From: Spirochaetaceae bacterium UBA5556 | GTDB lineage: Bacteria > Spirochaetota > Spirochaetia > Treponematales > Rectinemataceae | Length of the DNA: 64,000 bases | Direction of reading: 5' to 3' | Assembly: GCA_002425765.1 (NCBI GenBank) | Contig: DIMW01000001.1 | Span: 1 to 64,000, forward strand | In this document: in pieces, positions 50,005 through 58,462 of the stretch | How positions within the stretch are numbered: the stretch's first letter is position 1 | Layout: each line of letters opens with the position of its first letter | Made by a program: the position numbers and the translations under genes | The notes under the pieces: generated by a model | Told to the model about the DNA's origin: nothing | Databases searched by the model: none | What the model saw: the letters and a program-made list of their open reading frames with translations, nothing else

Positions 50005-50787
50005 ATGGCCGCCATCCTCCACATCCGCGATCTGACGAAAAAATTCGGTGGCCTCACCGCGGTGGACGCGGTCAGTTTCGACGTGTCCGAAGGCGGGATC
50101 GTCGGGCTCATCGGCCCGAACGGGGCGGGCAAGACGACCATATTCAACCTGATCACGGGAGTCTACAAGCCGACATCGGGTTCGATAGAGTTCAGGGGCA
50201 AGTCCATCGTGGGGCTCGAGCCCTTCCGCATCGCGGACATGGGCGTCACGCGCACGTTCCAGAACATTCGCCTCTTCAAAAACCTGAGCGTCTTCGACAA
50301 TGTCTTGACCGCCTGCCACCTCAACGCGAATTATTCCTTCGCCGAGGCCATCCTCAGGCTGCCCCGCTTCCGGACGCAGGAGAAGGCCCTCACGGCGAAG
50401 GCCGAGGATTTGCTCGGCATCATGGGTCTTCTGGGCTACCGGGACCTGATCGCGAACAATCTGCCCTACGGGCTCCAGCGCAGGCTCGAGATCGTGCGGG
50501 CCCTGGCGCTCAATCCCTCGCTCCTCCTCCTCGACGAACCGGCGGCGGGCATGAATCCCGACGAGACCGAACAGCTCATGCGCCTCATCGGGCGGATAAG
50601 GAACGACTTCAAGCTGTCGGTGCTCGTGATAGAACACCACATGGACCTCATCATGGGGGTGTGCGAGCACATCGTCGTGCTCAATTTCGGGGAGAAAATC
50701 GCCCAGGGCACGGCGGACGAGGTCTCGAAGAACCCGCAGGTGATCGAGGCCTATCTCGGGACGAGCGAGGAGGCCGCCGATGCTTGA
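50005..50787 (+). CDS. livG: Branched-chain amino acid-type ABC transporter ATPase LivG
   Basis: This 260-aa ATPase subunit has Walker A GPNGAGKTT, the LivG-specific TRTFQNIRLFKNLSVFDNVL, a signature region YGLQRRLEIVRAL and Walker B LLLLDEPAAGMNPDET. The first ATG after the livM stop, with GGAGGA upstream, is the clear start; a longer open frame in this register reaches back inside livM but is a shadow. It pairs with LivF. Its end overlaps the LivF start by 8 bases. Confidence 0.95.
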   Translation: MAAILHIRDLTKKFGGLTAVDAVSFDVSEGGIVGLIGPNGAGKTTIFNLITGVYKPTSGSIEFRGKSIVGLEPFRIADMGVTRTFQNIRLFKNLSVFDNVLTACHLNANYSFAEAILRLPRFRTQEKALTAKAEDLLGIMGLLGYRDLIANNLPYGLQRRLEIVRALALNPSLLLLDEPAAGMNPDETEQLMRLIGRIRNDFKLSVLVIEHHMDLIMGVCEHIVVLNFGEKIAQGTADEVSKNPQVIEAYLGTSEEAADA

Positions 50788-51505
50788 AGTGAAGAACCTG
50801 CACGTCGCCTACGGCGGCATCCGCGCCCTCAAGGGCGTGTCGCTCTCCGTCAGGAAGGGCGAGATCGTCACGATCATCGGCGCGAACGGGGCTGGCAAGT
50901 CGACGCTCCTCAACACCATCTCGGGCTTCCTGAAACCGGTCAAAGGCTCGGTGCTCTACAAGGAGAGACCGCTTCCCCGGCGGCCCGACCTGATCGTCAA
51001 GTCGGGCATCTGCCACGTGCCGGAAGGGCGGCTCATCTTCGCGAACTTGAGCGTCGGGGACAATCTCATGCTCGGCGCCTACCTCCGCGGCGACAAGAAG
51101 GCGATCCAGGCGGACATGGAGAAGGTGTACCAGATATTTCCGAGGCTGAAAGAGCGCGAGGCCCAGAGGGCGGGGACGCTCTCGGGCGGGGAGCAGCAGA
51201 TGCTCGCGATGGGCCGTGCGCTCATGACGAACGGCGAACTGATCCTCATGGATGAGCCTTCCCTGGGCCTCGCGCCCCTCCTCGTGCAGACGGTGTTCGA
51301 CATCATCGAGCAGTTCAGGGGCTTGGGGAAGACTATCCTCCTTGTCGAGCAGAACGCCTTCAAGGCGCTGCAGGTCGCCGACCGGGCCTACATCCTCGAG
51401 CAGGGCAGGATCGTGAAGGAAGGCCCCGCCCGGAACCTCGCGCGCGATCCCGCGGTCAAGGAAGCCTACCTCGGCTCCCGCTCGCGGGGCGGCGCCGGAG
51501 GCTGA
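50780..51505 (+). CDS. livF: Branched-chain amino acid-type ABC transporter ATPase LivF
   Basis: This 241-aa ATPase subunit has Walker A GANGAGKST, the LivF-type GICHVPEGRLIFANLSVGDNLMLGAY, signature LSGGEQQMLAMGRAL and Walker B LILMDEPSLGLAP. It starts inside the end of livG with GGAGG upstream and closes the five-gene importer operon. The C-terminus is extended by a few Gly/Ala/Arg residues. It converges on the M20 peptidase gene 52 bases away. Confidence 0.95.
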   Translation: MLEVKNLHVAYGGIRALKGVSLSVRKGEIVTIIGANGAGKSTLLNTISGFLKPVKGSVLYKERPLPRRPDLIVKSGICHVPEGRLIFANLSVGDNLMLGAYLRGDKKAIQADMEKVYQIFPRLKEREAQRAGTLSGGEQQMLAMGRALMTNGELILMDEPSLGLAPLLVQTVFDIIEQFRGLGKTILLVEQNAFKALQVADRAYILEQGRIVKEGPARNLARDPAVKEAYLGSRSRGGAGG

Positions 51506-51529
51506 ACGCCGCCGGCCGAGGCCGCGTTC
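51504..51529. terminator. Possible hairpin between convergent livF and M20 genes
   Basis: GAACGC (51504-51509) and GCGTTC (51524-51529) are complementary with a G+C-rich centre. No T-run follows on either strand, so termination here is uncertain. Confidence 0.3.
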
Positions 51530-51556
51530 ACGCTGACCGCCCGGTCGCCCGCAATC

Positions 51557-52882
51557 CTACTGCCGATTCATCAGGGCGTGGTAGAAGCGCACGCAGCGCT
51601 CCAGGTTCTCGACAGACACCTTTTCGTTGACGTTGTGCACGGCCGCGAGGTCGGCAGGAGTCTGCACGAGAGGCTGGAACCTGTATATGTCGTCGGTGAT
51701 GCCCCGGTAGTGCTTGGTGTCGGTACCCGCCGTGAAGAGGAAGGGGGCGGGGACGGCGTCGGGGAAGGCCTCGGCGATCGCCGCGACGATGGAATTCCAG
51801 CCTTCGGAACTCGTCGAGGACTCCGCGGAAGGTTCGACGATGTGCTCGGGGAACTTCGCGTAGGCCTTCGCGCCGTAAGGGGCGACGAGCTCATTGAAAC
51901 GGGCGATGACCTCGGCGACCGTCGTGCCCGGCATGATGCGGACGTTGATCACCGCCCGGGCGAGGTTCGGAAGCACATTCTCTTTCGGACTCGCCTGAGC
52001 CATGGTCGCGGCGCAGGTCGTCCTCACCATCGCGTTCGTGGAAGGAGACGCCGAGAAGGCCTTCAGGATGACGGGCCTGAGGATGTGCCGGAGACTGAAT
52101 ATCTGCCTGTAGGGCGCAGCGGCGTGCGGCGTGAGCGCGCCGAGGAACTCGTCGGAGGTCTTCGTGATCCTGGCGGGGAAGGGATTGTCCTCGATGCGCG
52201 CGATCGCGTGGGCGAGGGCCCCGAGGGCGGTGTGCTTGGGAGGCATGGAGGCGTGTCCTCCCGCTCCCTCCACTTCGACCACGATGTCGGCGTAGCCCTT
52301 TTCGGCGACGCCGATGAGGGCGATCGGTTTCTGAACAAAGTTGACCACCCCTTGCCCCACGGGGCTCCCCTCGTCGATCACCCAGGAAGCGTGAATCTTC
52401 TGTTCGGAGAACCAGACCGAGATCGCTCCGGCGCCCCTTCTTCCGCCGACTTCCTCGTCGCCACCGAAGGCGAAGTAGAGGGTTCTCTCAGGGATAAAGC
52501 CGGCCGAGAGAAGCGTCTCCGCGGATTCGAGGATGCAGGCGATCTGTACCTTGATGTCCTGCGTTCCGCGTCCCCAGACATAGCCGTCCTTGATCGTGCC
52601 CGAAAAGGGAGGCTCCCCCCAGGGGTCGCTCTCCGACGCGGGGACGACGTCGAAATGGGCGCAGAAAATCGCCGGCTTCAGGGCGGGATTCTTGCCCCGC
52701 CATCGGTAGACGATGCCGCGCGGGCCCACGAGAGTCCGCTCGAGGGCGGCGTGGGCTCCCGGAAATAGACCCGGGAGCGCCTCGATGAAGGAGGCAAAGG
52801 ACGCTTCGTCCTCTTCCTCCGGGTGATACGAGGAGACAGTACGAAACTTCACCAGAGTCGAAAGCTTTTCGGCGATATTCAT
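51557..52882 (-). CDS. M20 family metallopeptidase (carboxypeptidase S-like)
   Basis: This 441-aa zinc peptidase/deacylase of the M20 family shows metal ligands in FCAHFDVVP and GRGTQDIK, the catalytic Glu in GGDEEVGG, and the C-terminal His in AVHNVNEKVS. A dimerisation domain lies in the middle (GAGGHASMPP). The size and the long second half resemble the CPS1/PM20D1 branch. The substrate could be a dipeptide, an N-acyl amino acid or a ureido compound. It lies 74 bases downstream of the MocA-like gene with its own ribosome-binding site (AAAGGA). In E. coli an M20 gene (ygeY) lies in the selenium/purine hydroxylase region, so a linked role is possible but unproven. Confidence 0.9.
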   Translation of the reverse strand: MNIAEKLSTLVKFRTVSSYHPEEEDEASFASFIEALPGLFPGAHAALERTLVGPRGIVYRWRGKNPALKPAIFCAHFDVVPASESDPWGEPPFSGTIKDGYVWGRGTQDIKVQIACILESAETLLSAGFIPERTLYFAFGGDEEVGGRRGAGAISVWFSEQKIHASWVIDEGSPVGQGVVNFVQKPIALIGVAEKGYADIVVEVEGAGGHASMPPKHTALGALAHAIARIEDNPFPARITKTSDEFLGALTPHAAAPYRQIFSLRHILRPVILKAFSASPSTNAMVRTTCAATMAQASPKENVLPNLARAVINVRIMPGTTVAEVIARFNELVAPYGAKAYAKFPEHIVEPSAESSTSSEGWNSIVAAIAEAFPDAVPAPFLFTAGTDTKHYRGITDDIYRFQPLVQTPADLAAVHNVNEKVSVENLERCVRFYHALMNRQ

Positions 52883-52956
52883 GGGATTTTCCTTTGCGGC
52901 TATCTTAGAATACGAGAGCAGTCCGGCGCAATGCTTCGCGGGCTGAGGGCGGCATT

Positions 52957-53565
52957 TTAGGTGCTTTTTCTGTCCAGAAGAATCCGTTCCAGATCATCTC
53001 TCGAGTCGATATCGCGCAGCACGAAGCGGTCGTCGACGTCGACGTAGGCGATGTCGTCCGCGCGGCTTCCGAAGAATCCTCTGAGGCCATCCGGGCCGCG
53101 CCACTCCGTAAGGCCGCCGAACACCGAGCGGTGCAGAAGCGGCGGATGGCCGGCCAGGCCCTCGTGCCGAGGCACCGCAATCGGGCGCTCGCCCATCGCG
53201 AGGCGCGTCGCGCTCACGGTGTGCGGCGACACGAAGGGAATGTCGACCGGCAGCACGAAAGCGGCATCGCAATCGGGAGGCACCGCGCCTATGCCCGCGA
53301 GGACCGAGCTGAACATTCCCTCGTCGAAGCGGCCGTTGTACACGGGGCGCATCCCGTGCGCGCGGGCGAGGTCACCCACGGCTTCCGAATTGAATCCCGT
53401 CACGACGATGATGTAGCCGATGCCGGCGACCACGAAAGCCTGGGCGGCGCGCAGGAGCATGGGGCACCCCTCGACGAGGACCGTCGGTTTTGCCTGGCCC
53501 ATGCGGGAGGAGTAGCCGGCGGCGAGAATTATGGCGGCCGGCCGCCTTGTCTCAAAGTCGCTCAT
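52957..53565 (-). CDS. mocA: MocA/MobA-like nucleotidyltransferase
   Basis: This 202-aa nucleotidyltransferase would load CMP or GMP onto the molybdenum cofactor. The N-terminal signature ILAAGYSSRMGQAKPTV and the metal-binding FVLPVDIPFVSPHT identify the MobA/MocA group; the GHPPLLHRSVF motif favours the MocA (cytidylyl) side used for hydroxylases of the xanthine dehydrogenase family. Its start overlaps the end of the XdhC gene by 14 bases, so it belongs to the hydroxylase operon and probably matures its cofactor. Confidence 0.88.
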   Translation of the reverse strand: MSDFETRRPAAIILAAGYSSRMGQAKPTVLVEGCPMLLRAAQAFVVAGIGYIIVVTGFNSEAVGDLARAHGMRPVYNGRFDEGMFSSVLAGIGAVPPDCDAAFVLPVDIPFVSPHTVSATRLAMGERPIAVPRHEGLAGHPPLLHRSVFGGLTEWRGPDGLRGFFGSRADDIAYVDVDDRFVLRDIDSRDDLERILLDRKST

Positions 53566-54691
53566 ACGGCGTGCCGGGCGACACCCCCGCGCGCACCGCG
53601 ATGATCTCGGCCACGATGCTCACCGCGATCTCCTCGGGGGTGCGCGCGCCGATGGCGAGCCCGATCGGCGAGTGGACGCGCGCGAGGTCCGCGTCGGTGA
53701 AGCCCCCGCTCCGGAGCGAGGCGTAGATGCCCTCGCGCTTGGTCTTCGAGCCGATGAGGCCGACGTAGCCCGCGGCCGTGCGCAGCATCTGCGCGAGCAT
53801 CTCTCTGTCGATGTCGGGCTGGCGCGTGAGGATGAGCGCGCAGTCCTGCGGGCCGAGTTCGACCGCCGGGGCCCCGCCGCAGGCGGCGAGGGGGCGGCTG
53901 AAGCTCCCGATGACCCTGAGGAGACTTGCGCGGGGGAAGCGCTCCTCGGTCAGCAGCTCGGGTCTGTCGTCGGTGACGACCACCCTGAAGCCGGCGAGGT
54001 GCGCGGCCTCGCAGGTCGCCTTTCCCACATGGCCGGCCCCGAAGATGTACACGACGGGCTCTGGCGCGAGCCCGAGCCAGAAGACACGGGAAGCCTTCAG
54101 CTCGGGATCGTTCCCCGCATCGAGCGCGAATTCGGCGGCCCCGCCGAAGCCCGGCCGAGCCATTTCCAGTGTCGCCAGGAGGGCGTCCAGAAGTTTCCTT
54201 TCGTCCTGCTCCGGAGTCTGAGGAAAAAGGATCTGTTTTTTGTCGTCCAGAGCGAGACAGTGTCGTCCGCGCGGAGTGTGTATCGCCACAAAGGCGCAGG
54301 GACCGCCGTTTTCGACGCGCCCGAAGCAGGCGCGCAGGGCGCCCGCGGCGACACCAGTCGGACCGATTTTTTCGAGGTGGACCGAGAGCCTGCCTCCGCA
54401 GATCATCTGTGTCTGGTTGGATTCGGGCGTGAGGTCGAAATCGAGGTCGCGCGCTATCTGGCGTGCGCGGCTGTCTTCGCCTTCAGACCCGAAGAGCCGG
54501 CGCGCGGCGTCGATGGTCTCGTGCTCCGCGTAGCCGCCGCCGACCGTCCCCGTCATGGCGCCCCCTGAGTCCATCGCGAGGAGCGCGTCCGTGCCCCTCG
54601 CGGTCGAGCCGGAGGCGCGGGTCACCGCGGCGAGCACGATTGTCTCGCCGCGATCCAGACGACCCAAAATCCATGCTCTGAGCTCGTTCAT
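53552..54691 (-). CDS. xdhC: XdhC family molybdenum-hydroxylase maturation factor
   Basis: This 379-aa maturation protein helps sulfurate and insert the molybdenum cofactor into xanthine-dehydrogenase-type enzymes. The N-terminal XdhC/CoxI domain has VLAAVTRASGSTARGTDALLAM and GTVGGGYAE. The C-terminal Rossmann domain has YIFGAGHVGKATCEAAHLAGFRVVVTDDRPE, and SPIGLAIGARTPEEIAVSIVAEIIA near the end. It begins 3 bases after the large-subunit stop and overlaps the MocA-like gene. The related YqeB proteins serve selenium-dependent hydroxylases, and this copy could act in the same way. Confidence 0.92.
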   Translation of the reverse strand: MNELRAWILGRLDRGETIVLAAVTRASGSTARGTDALLAMDSGGAMTGTVGGGYAEHETIDAARRLFGSEGEDSRARQIARDLDFDLTPESNQTQMICGGRLSVHLEKIGPTGVAAGALRACFGRVENGGPCAFVAIHTPRGRHCLALDDKKQILFPQTPEQDERKLLDALLATLEMARPGFGGAAEFALDAGNDPELKASRVFWLGLAPEPVVYIFGAGHVGKATCEAAHLAGFRVVVTDDRPELLTEERFPRASLLRVIGSFSRPLAACGGAPAVELGPQDCALILTRQPDIDREMLAQMLRTAAGYVGLIGSKTKREGIYASLRSGGFTDADLARVHSPIGLAIGARTPEEIAVSIVAEIIAVRAGVSPGTPYERL

Positions 54692-54694
54692 GTC

Positions 54695-57079
54695 CTATTT
54701 CGCCTTTGCCGCCTTCAGGGCCATAAGCACGCGTTCGGGCGTGAAGGGGTACTCGGTGAGCCGGATGCCGACCGCGTTGCGGATCGCGTTGGCGATCGCG
54801 GGTGGCGGCGTATCGATGCCGATTTCGCCGGCGGATTTCGCGCCGAAAGGTCCCGACGGCTCATAGCTGTCCACGATTTCGACGGTGATGCGCCCCACAT
54901 CTTCCCGGGAAGGAATGGGATAGGTCATCATGGTGTGGCTGAGCATGTGGCCCGCGTCCGAATAGCGCACGTCCTCGTAGAGCGCCATCCCGATTCCTTG
55001 GAGCACGCCGCCCTCGATCTGGATCTTGGCGAGCTTGGGGTTGATCGGCGTGCCGACGTCGGCCACCACCACATAGTCGATGACGTCCACCTTGCCCGTC
55101 TCGGTGTCGAGCTCGATCTCGACGAAGGCCGCGAGGTAGGGCGGGGGCGACTTGTCGCCCGTGAAGGACTCGGTGGCCTCGATCGTCTTCATCTTTTCGC
55201 CGTCATGGTAGAGCGTGTCGTAGCTGAAGTCGTCGAGGGAGAGCTCCTTCGTGCCGTCGGTGGTCATGAATATCTTGCCTTTGTAGACGATATCCTCGGG
55301 CGCGACGCCGAGTTTCTCGGCGACGGCCTCTATGAGTTTGGCCTTGAGGCTTCGGGCCGCCTTGAGCACCGCGGAGCCCGACACATAGGTCGTGCTCGAG
55401 GCGTAGGCGCCCACGTCGAAGGGCGTGTGGTCCGTGTCGGAGGAGTGGACCACGATGTCGTCCATGTCCACGCCGAGTTCTTCGGCCGCGATCTGGGCCA
55501 GAATCGTGTCGGAGCCCGTCCCCAGGTCGGTCGCCCCCACGTGGAGCTTGAAGAATCCTCCGTCCTGGAATTCGATGCGCGCCGAACCCATGTCGATGAG
55601 GGGGATGCCTGATCCCTGCATGGCGATGGCCATGCCCTTCGCCCTCAGTATGCCGGGGGCGACTTCGCGGACGAGGTGGTCGGGGTCCCAGCGTATGAGC
55701 TCCTTGCCGCGCGCGATGCACTCCTCGAGCTTGCAGGACTCTATGTTCATCGCGACGCCTTCGGTGCCCTCGCCCATGATGCGGAAGACCTCGCTCGTCT
55801 CCCCCTCGTGGAGCATGTTCTTGCGCCGCAGTTCCACGGGATCCATCGCGAGCTTGTGGGCCAGCTCGTCCATCGCCGCCTCGAGGCCGGTGAGCCCCTG
55901 GATGGCGCCGTATCCCCGATAGGCTCCCGCGGATACCTTGTTCGTGTACACCACGTGCCCGCCGAATCGGACCGCCACCGCCTTGTTGTAGAGCGGCAGG
56001 GTCTTGGAGCCGGCGACCATGAAGGTGGTGAGCGCGTGTTCGCCGTAGGCACCCGTGTTGGATAACACCTGCATGTCGATGGCGCGCAGCATCCCGTCGG
56101 GATTCGCGCCGAGCCTCACCTTGACGCGCATCTCGTGGCGGGTGAAGGTGGCCTCGAAGACCTCGCGGCGCGTGAGCGCGAGGCGGGCGGGCTTTCCTGT
56201 CCTCATCGTGACCATGGCGACGTAAGGCTCGACGTGGATGTGCTGTTTTCCGCCGAAGCCCCCGCCTATCCGCGGCTTCACGACGCGGATTTTTCTGAGG
56301 GGCATCTGGAAGGCCAGCCCGAGGAGCCGGCGCGTGTGCCAGGGATTCTGCGTCGAGGTCACGATGACGAGCCTCCCCTGCAGGTCGATATAGCTGAAGG
56401 CCGCGTGCGCCTCGAGGGCGACGTGCTGCTGGGCCTGGGTGTGCACCGTCGTCTCCACCCTGACCGGCGAGGCCGCCAGCTCTTGTTCGACGTCTCCGAT
56501 CTCCATATGGTAGGCGGCGGCGATGTTGCGCTTTGGCTCGAATCCGATGGGGAACATCTCGTGGATACCGGGCTCGGGGTGGATGACGACGGGATTGTCG
56601 AGGGCCTCCTCGAAGTCGAGCACGGGATTCAGCACCTCGTAGTCGACCTTGACGAGGGAGGCGGCCTTCTCCGCGATCGCCTCGCTCTCGGCGGCGACGA
56701 CCGCCACCTCGTCGCCGACGTAGCGCACATATTCATCGAGGATGAAACGGTCGTGAGGGCTAGGCTCGGGGTTGCCCTGTCCCGCCCTCGTGATGGGGAC
56801 GCGCGGGCAGTCCTTCCAGGTGAGCACGCAGGCGACGCCGGGGAGCGCGAGCGCCGCGGAGGGATCGATGGAGAGGATACGGGCGAACGCGTGGGGACTG
56901 CGCACGAGCTTGACATAGAGCGCGTTTTCGGGCGCCAGATCATCGGTGTAGGCTGGGCGGCCGAGCACGAGCCCCTCGCCGTCGACCTTAGATACATCGT
57001 GGGCGACGACTTTGAATTTCTCTGTCGCTTCGAGCGGCGCATCGGCGGTTGGGGGCGTCGGGCTGTGATAATTACGCAT
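54695..57079 (-). CDS. xdhA: Molybdenum hydroxylase large subunit (xanthine dehydrogenase family)
   Basis: This molybdopterin-binding subunit, 794 aa, hydroxylates a purine or other N-heterocycle or aldehyde. The N-terminal a/b hammerhead (GRPAYTDDLAPENALYVKLVRSPHAFARI) is followed by the cofactor-binding regions GGGFGGKQHIHVEPY, AYRGYGAIQG and GATDLGTGSDTILAQIAAEELG, and the catalytic Glu in KSAGEIGID. ATG 57079 overlaps the end of the 2Fe-2S gene by 8 bases. The substrate cannot be fixed by eye; purine (xanthine/hypoxanthine) is the default guess. It works with the FAD and 2Fe-2S subunits encoded upstream. Confidence 0.92.
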   Translation of the reverse strand: MRNYHSPTPPTADAPLEATEKFKVVAHDVSKVDGEGLVLGRPAYTDDLAPENALYVKLVRSPHAFARILSIDPSAALALPGVACVLTWKDCPRVPITRAGQGNPEPSPHDRFILDEYVRYVGDEVAVVAAESEAIAEKAASLVKVDYEVLNPVLDFEEALDNPVVIHPEPGIHEMFPIGFEPKRNIAAAYHMEIGDVEQELAASPVRVETTVHTQAQQHVALEAHAAFSYIDLQGRLVIVTSTQNPWHTRRLLGLAFQMPLRKIRVVKPRIGGGFGGKQHIHVEPYVAMVTMRTGKPARLALTRREVFEATFTRHEMRVKVRLGANPDGMLRAIDMQVLSNTGAYGEHALTTFMVAGSKTLPLYNKAVAVRFGGHVVYTNKVSAGAYRGYGAIQGLTGLEAAMDELAHKLAMDPVELRRKNMLHEGETSEVFRIMGEGTEGVAMNIESCKLEECIARGKELIRWDPDHLVREVAPGILRAKGMAIAMQGSGIPLIDMGSARIEFQDGGFFKLHVGATDLGTGSDTILAQIAAEELGVDMDDIVVHSSDTDHTPFDVGAYASSTTYVSGSAVLKAARSLKAKLIEAVAEKLGVAPEDIVYKGKIFMTTDGTKELSLDDFSYDTLYHDGEKMKTIEATESFTGDKSPPPYLAAFVEIELDTETGKVDVIDYVVVADVGTPINPKLAKIQIEGGVLQGIGMALYEDVRYSDAGHMLSHTMMTYPIPSREDVGRITVEIVDSYEPSGPFGAKSAGEIGIDTPPPAIANAIRNAVGIRLTEYPFTPERVLMALKAAKAK

Positions 57080-57527
57080 GTTCGGCCTCCAGGTATTTCT
57101 TGATGGCGCGGATCTGTCCTTCATAGCCCGAGCAGCGGCACAGGTTCCCCGCGAGATAGTGGCGGATTTCCGCCTCGTCCGGGTTGTGAAGCTCCTTTTT
57201 CATCGAGAGTACCGTGAGCGCGAAGCCGGGCGCGCAGAAGCCGCACTGGTCGGCGCCTTCGGCGGTCAGAAACCGCGCGAACGCCCTCGCTTCTTCGGCA
57301 AGCCCCTGGATGGTCGTGATCTCTCTGCCCTCGGCGCGCGCGGCGAGGTAGGAACAGGAGAGGACGGGCTTCCCGTCGACCAGGACCGTGCATGCCCCGC
57401 AGTTGCCCGTATCGCAGCCTTTCTTCACCTCGAGGTATCCGGCTCGGCGGAGGACCTCGGTCAGCATTTCGCCGGCCTGGCAGTCTATGGTGTTTTGTTT
57501 TCCATTGACGTTCAGTCTTATGGTCAT
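57072..57527 (-). CDS. Molybdenum hydroxylase 2Fe-2S subunit
   Basis: This 151-aa iron-sulfur subunit holds two 2Fe-2S clusters: the plant-ferredoxin set in GCDTGNCGACTVLVDGKPVLSC and the second set in CGFCAPGF and NLCRCSGY. It passes electrons from the Mo site to FAD. ATG 57527 is chosen because it overlaps the FAD-subunit stop (ATGA) and starts the standard TIRLNVNGK; the frame is open further upstream inside the FAD gene without meaning. The length is normal. Confidence 0.95.
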   Translation of the reverse strand: MTIRLNVNGKQNTIDCQAGEMLTEVLRRAGYLEVKKGCDTGNCGACTVLVDGKPVLSCSYLAARAEGREITTIQGLAEEARAFARFLTAEGADQCGFCAPGFALTVLSMKKELHNPDEAEIRHYLAGNLCRCSGYEGQIRAIKKYLEAEHA

Positions 57528-58312
57528 CCTCGCACCTCCACAAGCGCGCGCCGGACGAGGGCGGGCAGAATTTCCCTGCGGTACTCGGCGCTCGCCCTGA
57601 TGTCGCTGCCGAACTGGAGCTCGTCCGCCGCGATCTGTGAGGCGGACGCGATTTTTTCGTCGGAAGGGCGGGGTTCGTCGCCCAAGAAGGCCATCGCCCT
57701 TCTGCAAAGACGGGTGGCCGCGGGCCGCGAGCCGACCGCGATGCGCCATCCCGATCCCGTCCACGCGGATGTGGTGTTGATGATGGGGAAGTCATTCTCG
57801 GAGATTCTCATCTGCTGATACGCGGCTTTCATGGAGGCTGGCAGCAGAATCTTTTCAAGGAGGAAAGGTCCCCCGGCGCCCTTTTCGATGAAATCGGCCA
57901 GGGCCAGTGTCTGGCCGGGATAGAAGACCACCTTCGCCCCCAGCGCGCAGAGTGTCGTGTTCAAATCGGAGAAACCATAGCGCCCGGCGACGGTTCCCCC
58001 CACCGTTATGATGTTCCGCAGCTGAATGCCGACCACATGGCTGACGGTAGCATCGAAAAGGGAACCGAAACGGGACTTAAGGAGCGGGCTCGTCTCGAGT
58101 TCGCGGTACGTCGTCATGGCGCCGATTTCGATGCATCCCCCGGCTTCCCGGATATACTCCAGACCCAATCCGGCCAAATCGACACCAAGCGTCATGATCT
58201 TCGTGTTTGTCCGAAGCCACGCGGCGCCTCCGATCGCCGTGCCACGCCGTTCGCGAATAAGACGAAACGCTTCATCCATGTTTCGAGGACGGGCATATTC
58301 GAGTATTTCCAT
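57524..58312 (-). CDS. Molybdenum hydroxylase FAD-binding subunit
   Basis: This 262-aa flavin subunit has the PCMH-type FAD-binding fold with AIGGAAWLRTNTKIMTLGVDLAGLGLEYI and the TIGGTVAG-like IITVGGTVAGRYGFSDLNTTLCALGAKV motif that contacts FAD. It would pass electrons to NAD+ or another acceptor. It is slightly short for the family because the C-terminal domain is compact. AAGGAG precedes the ATG. It is the first gene of the operon, behind a clear promoter, and divergent from dnaE. Confidence 0.92.
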   Translation of the reverse strand: MEILEYARPRNMDEAFRLIRERRGTAIGGAAWLRTNTKIMTLGVDLAGLGLEYIREAGGCIEIGAMTTYRELETSPLLKSRFGSLFDATVSHVVGIQLRNIITVGGTVAGRYGFSDLNTTLCALGAKVVFYPGQTLALADFIEKGAGGPFLLEKILLPASMKAAYQQMRISENDFPIINTTSAWTGSGWRIAVGSRPAATRLCRRAMAFLGDEPRPSDEKIASASQIAADELQFGSDIRASAEYRREILPALVRRALVEVRG

Positions 58313-58362
58313 ATGGATGCTCCTTACGGATGTGAATGGCTCTTTCCATCCTTATTCCAGCT

Positions 58363-58391
58363 ATCATAGCATAGCTTCCCCAAATCGGCAA
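58363..58391 (-). promoter_or_regulatory. Promoter of the molybdenum hydroxylase operon
   Basis: On the minus strand, TTGCCG (58386-58391), 17 bases, TATGAT (58363-58368). The leader to the FAD-subunit start is about 45 bases. The -35 hexamer is the same as in the groEL candidate promoter. Confidence 0.55.
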
Positions 58392-58462
58392 ATTACCAAA
58401 CTCTCGCGTTTTCCCGTCGCGGGCGGTTCAGTAAGAGCTCAAGCTGGGATATACTGGAGTTC

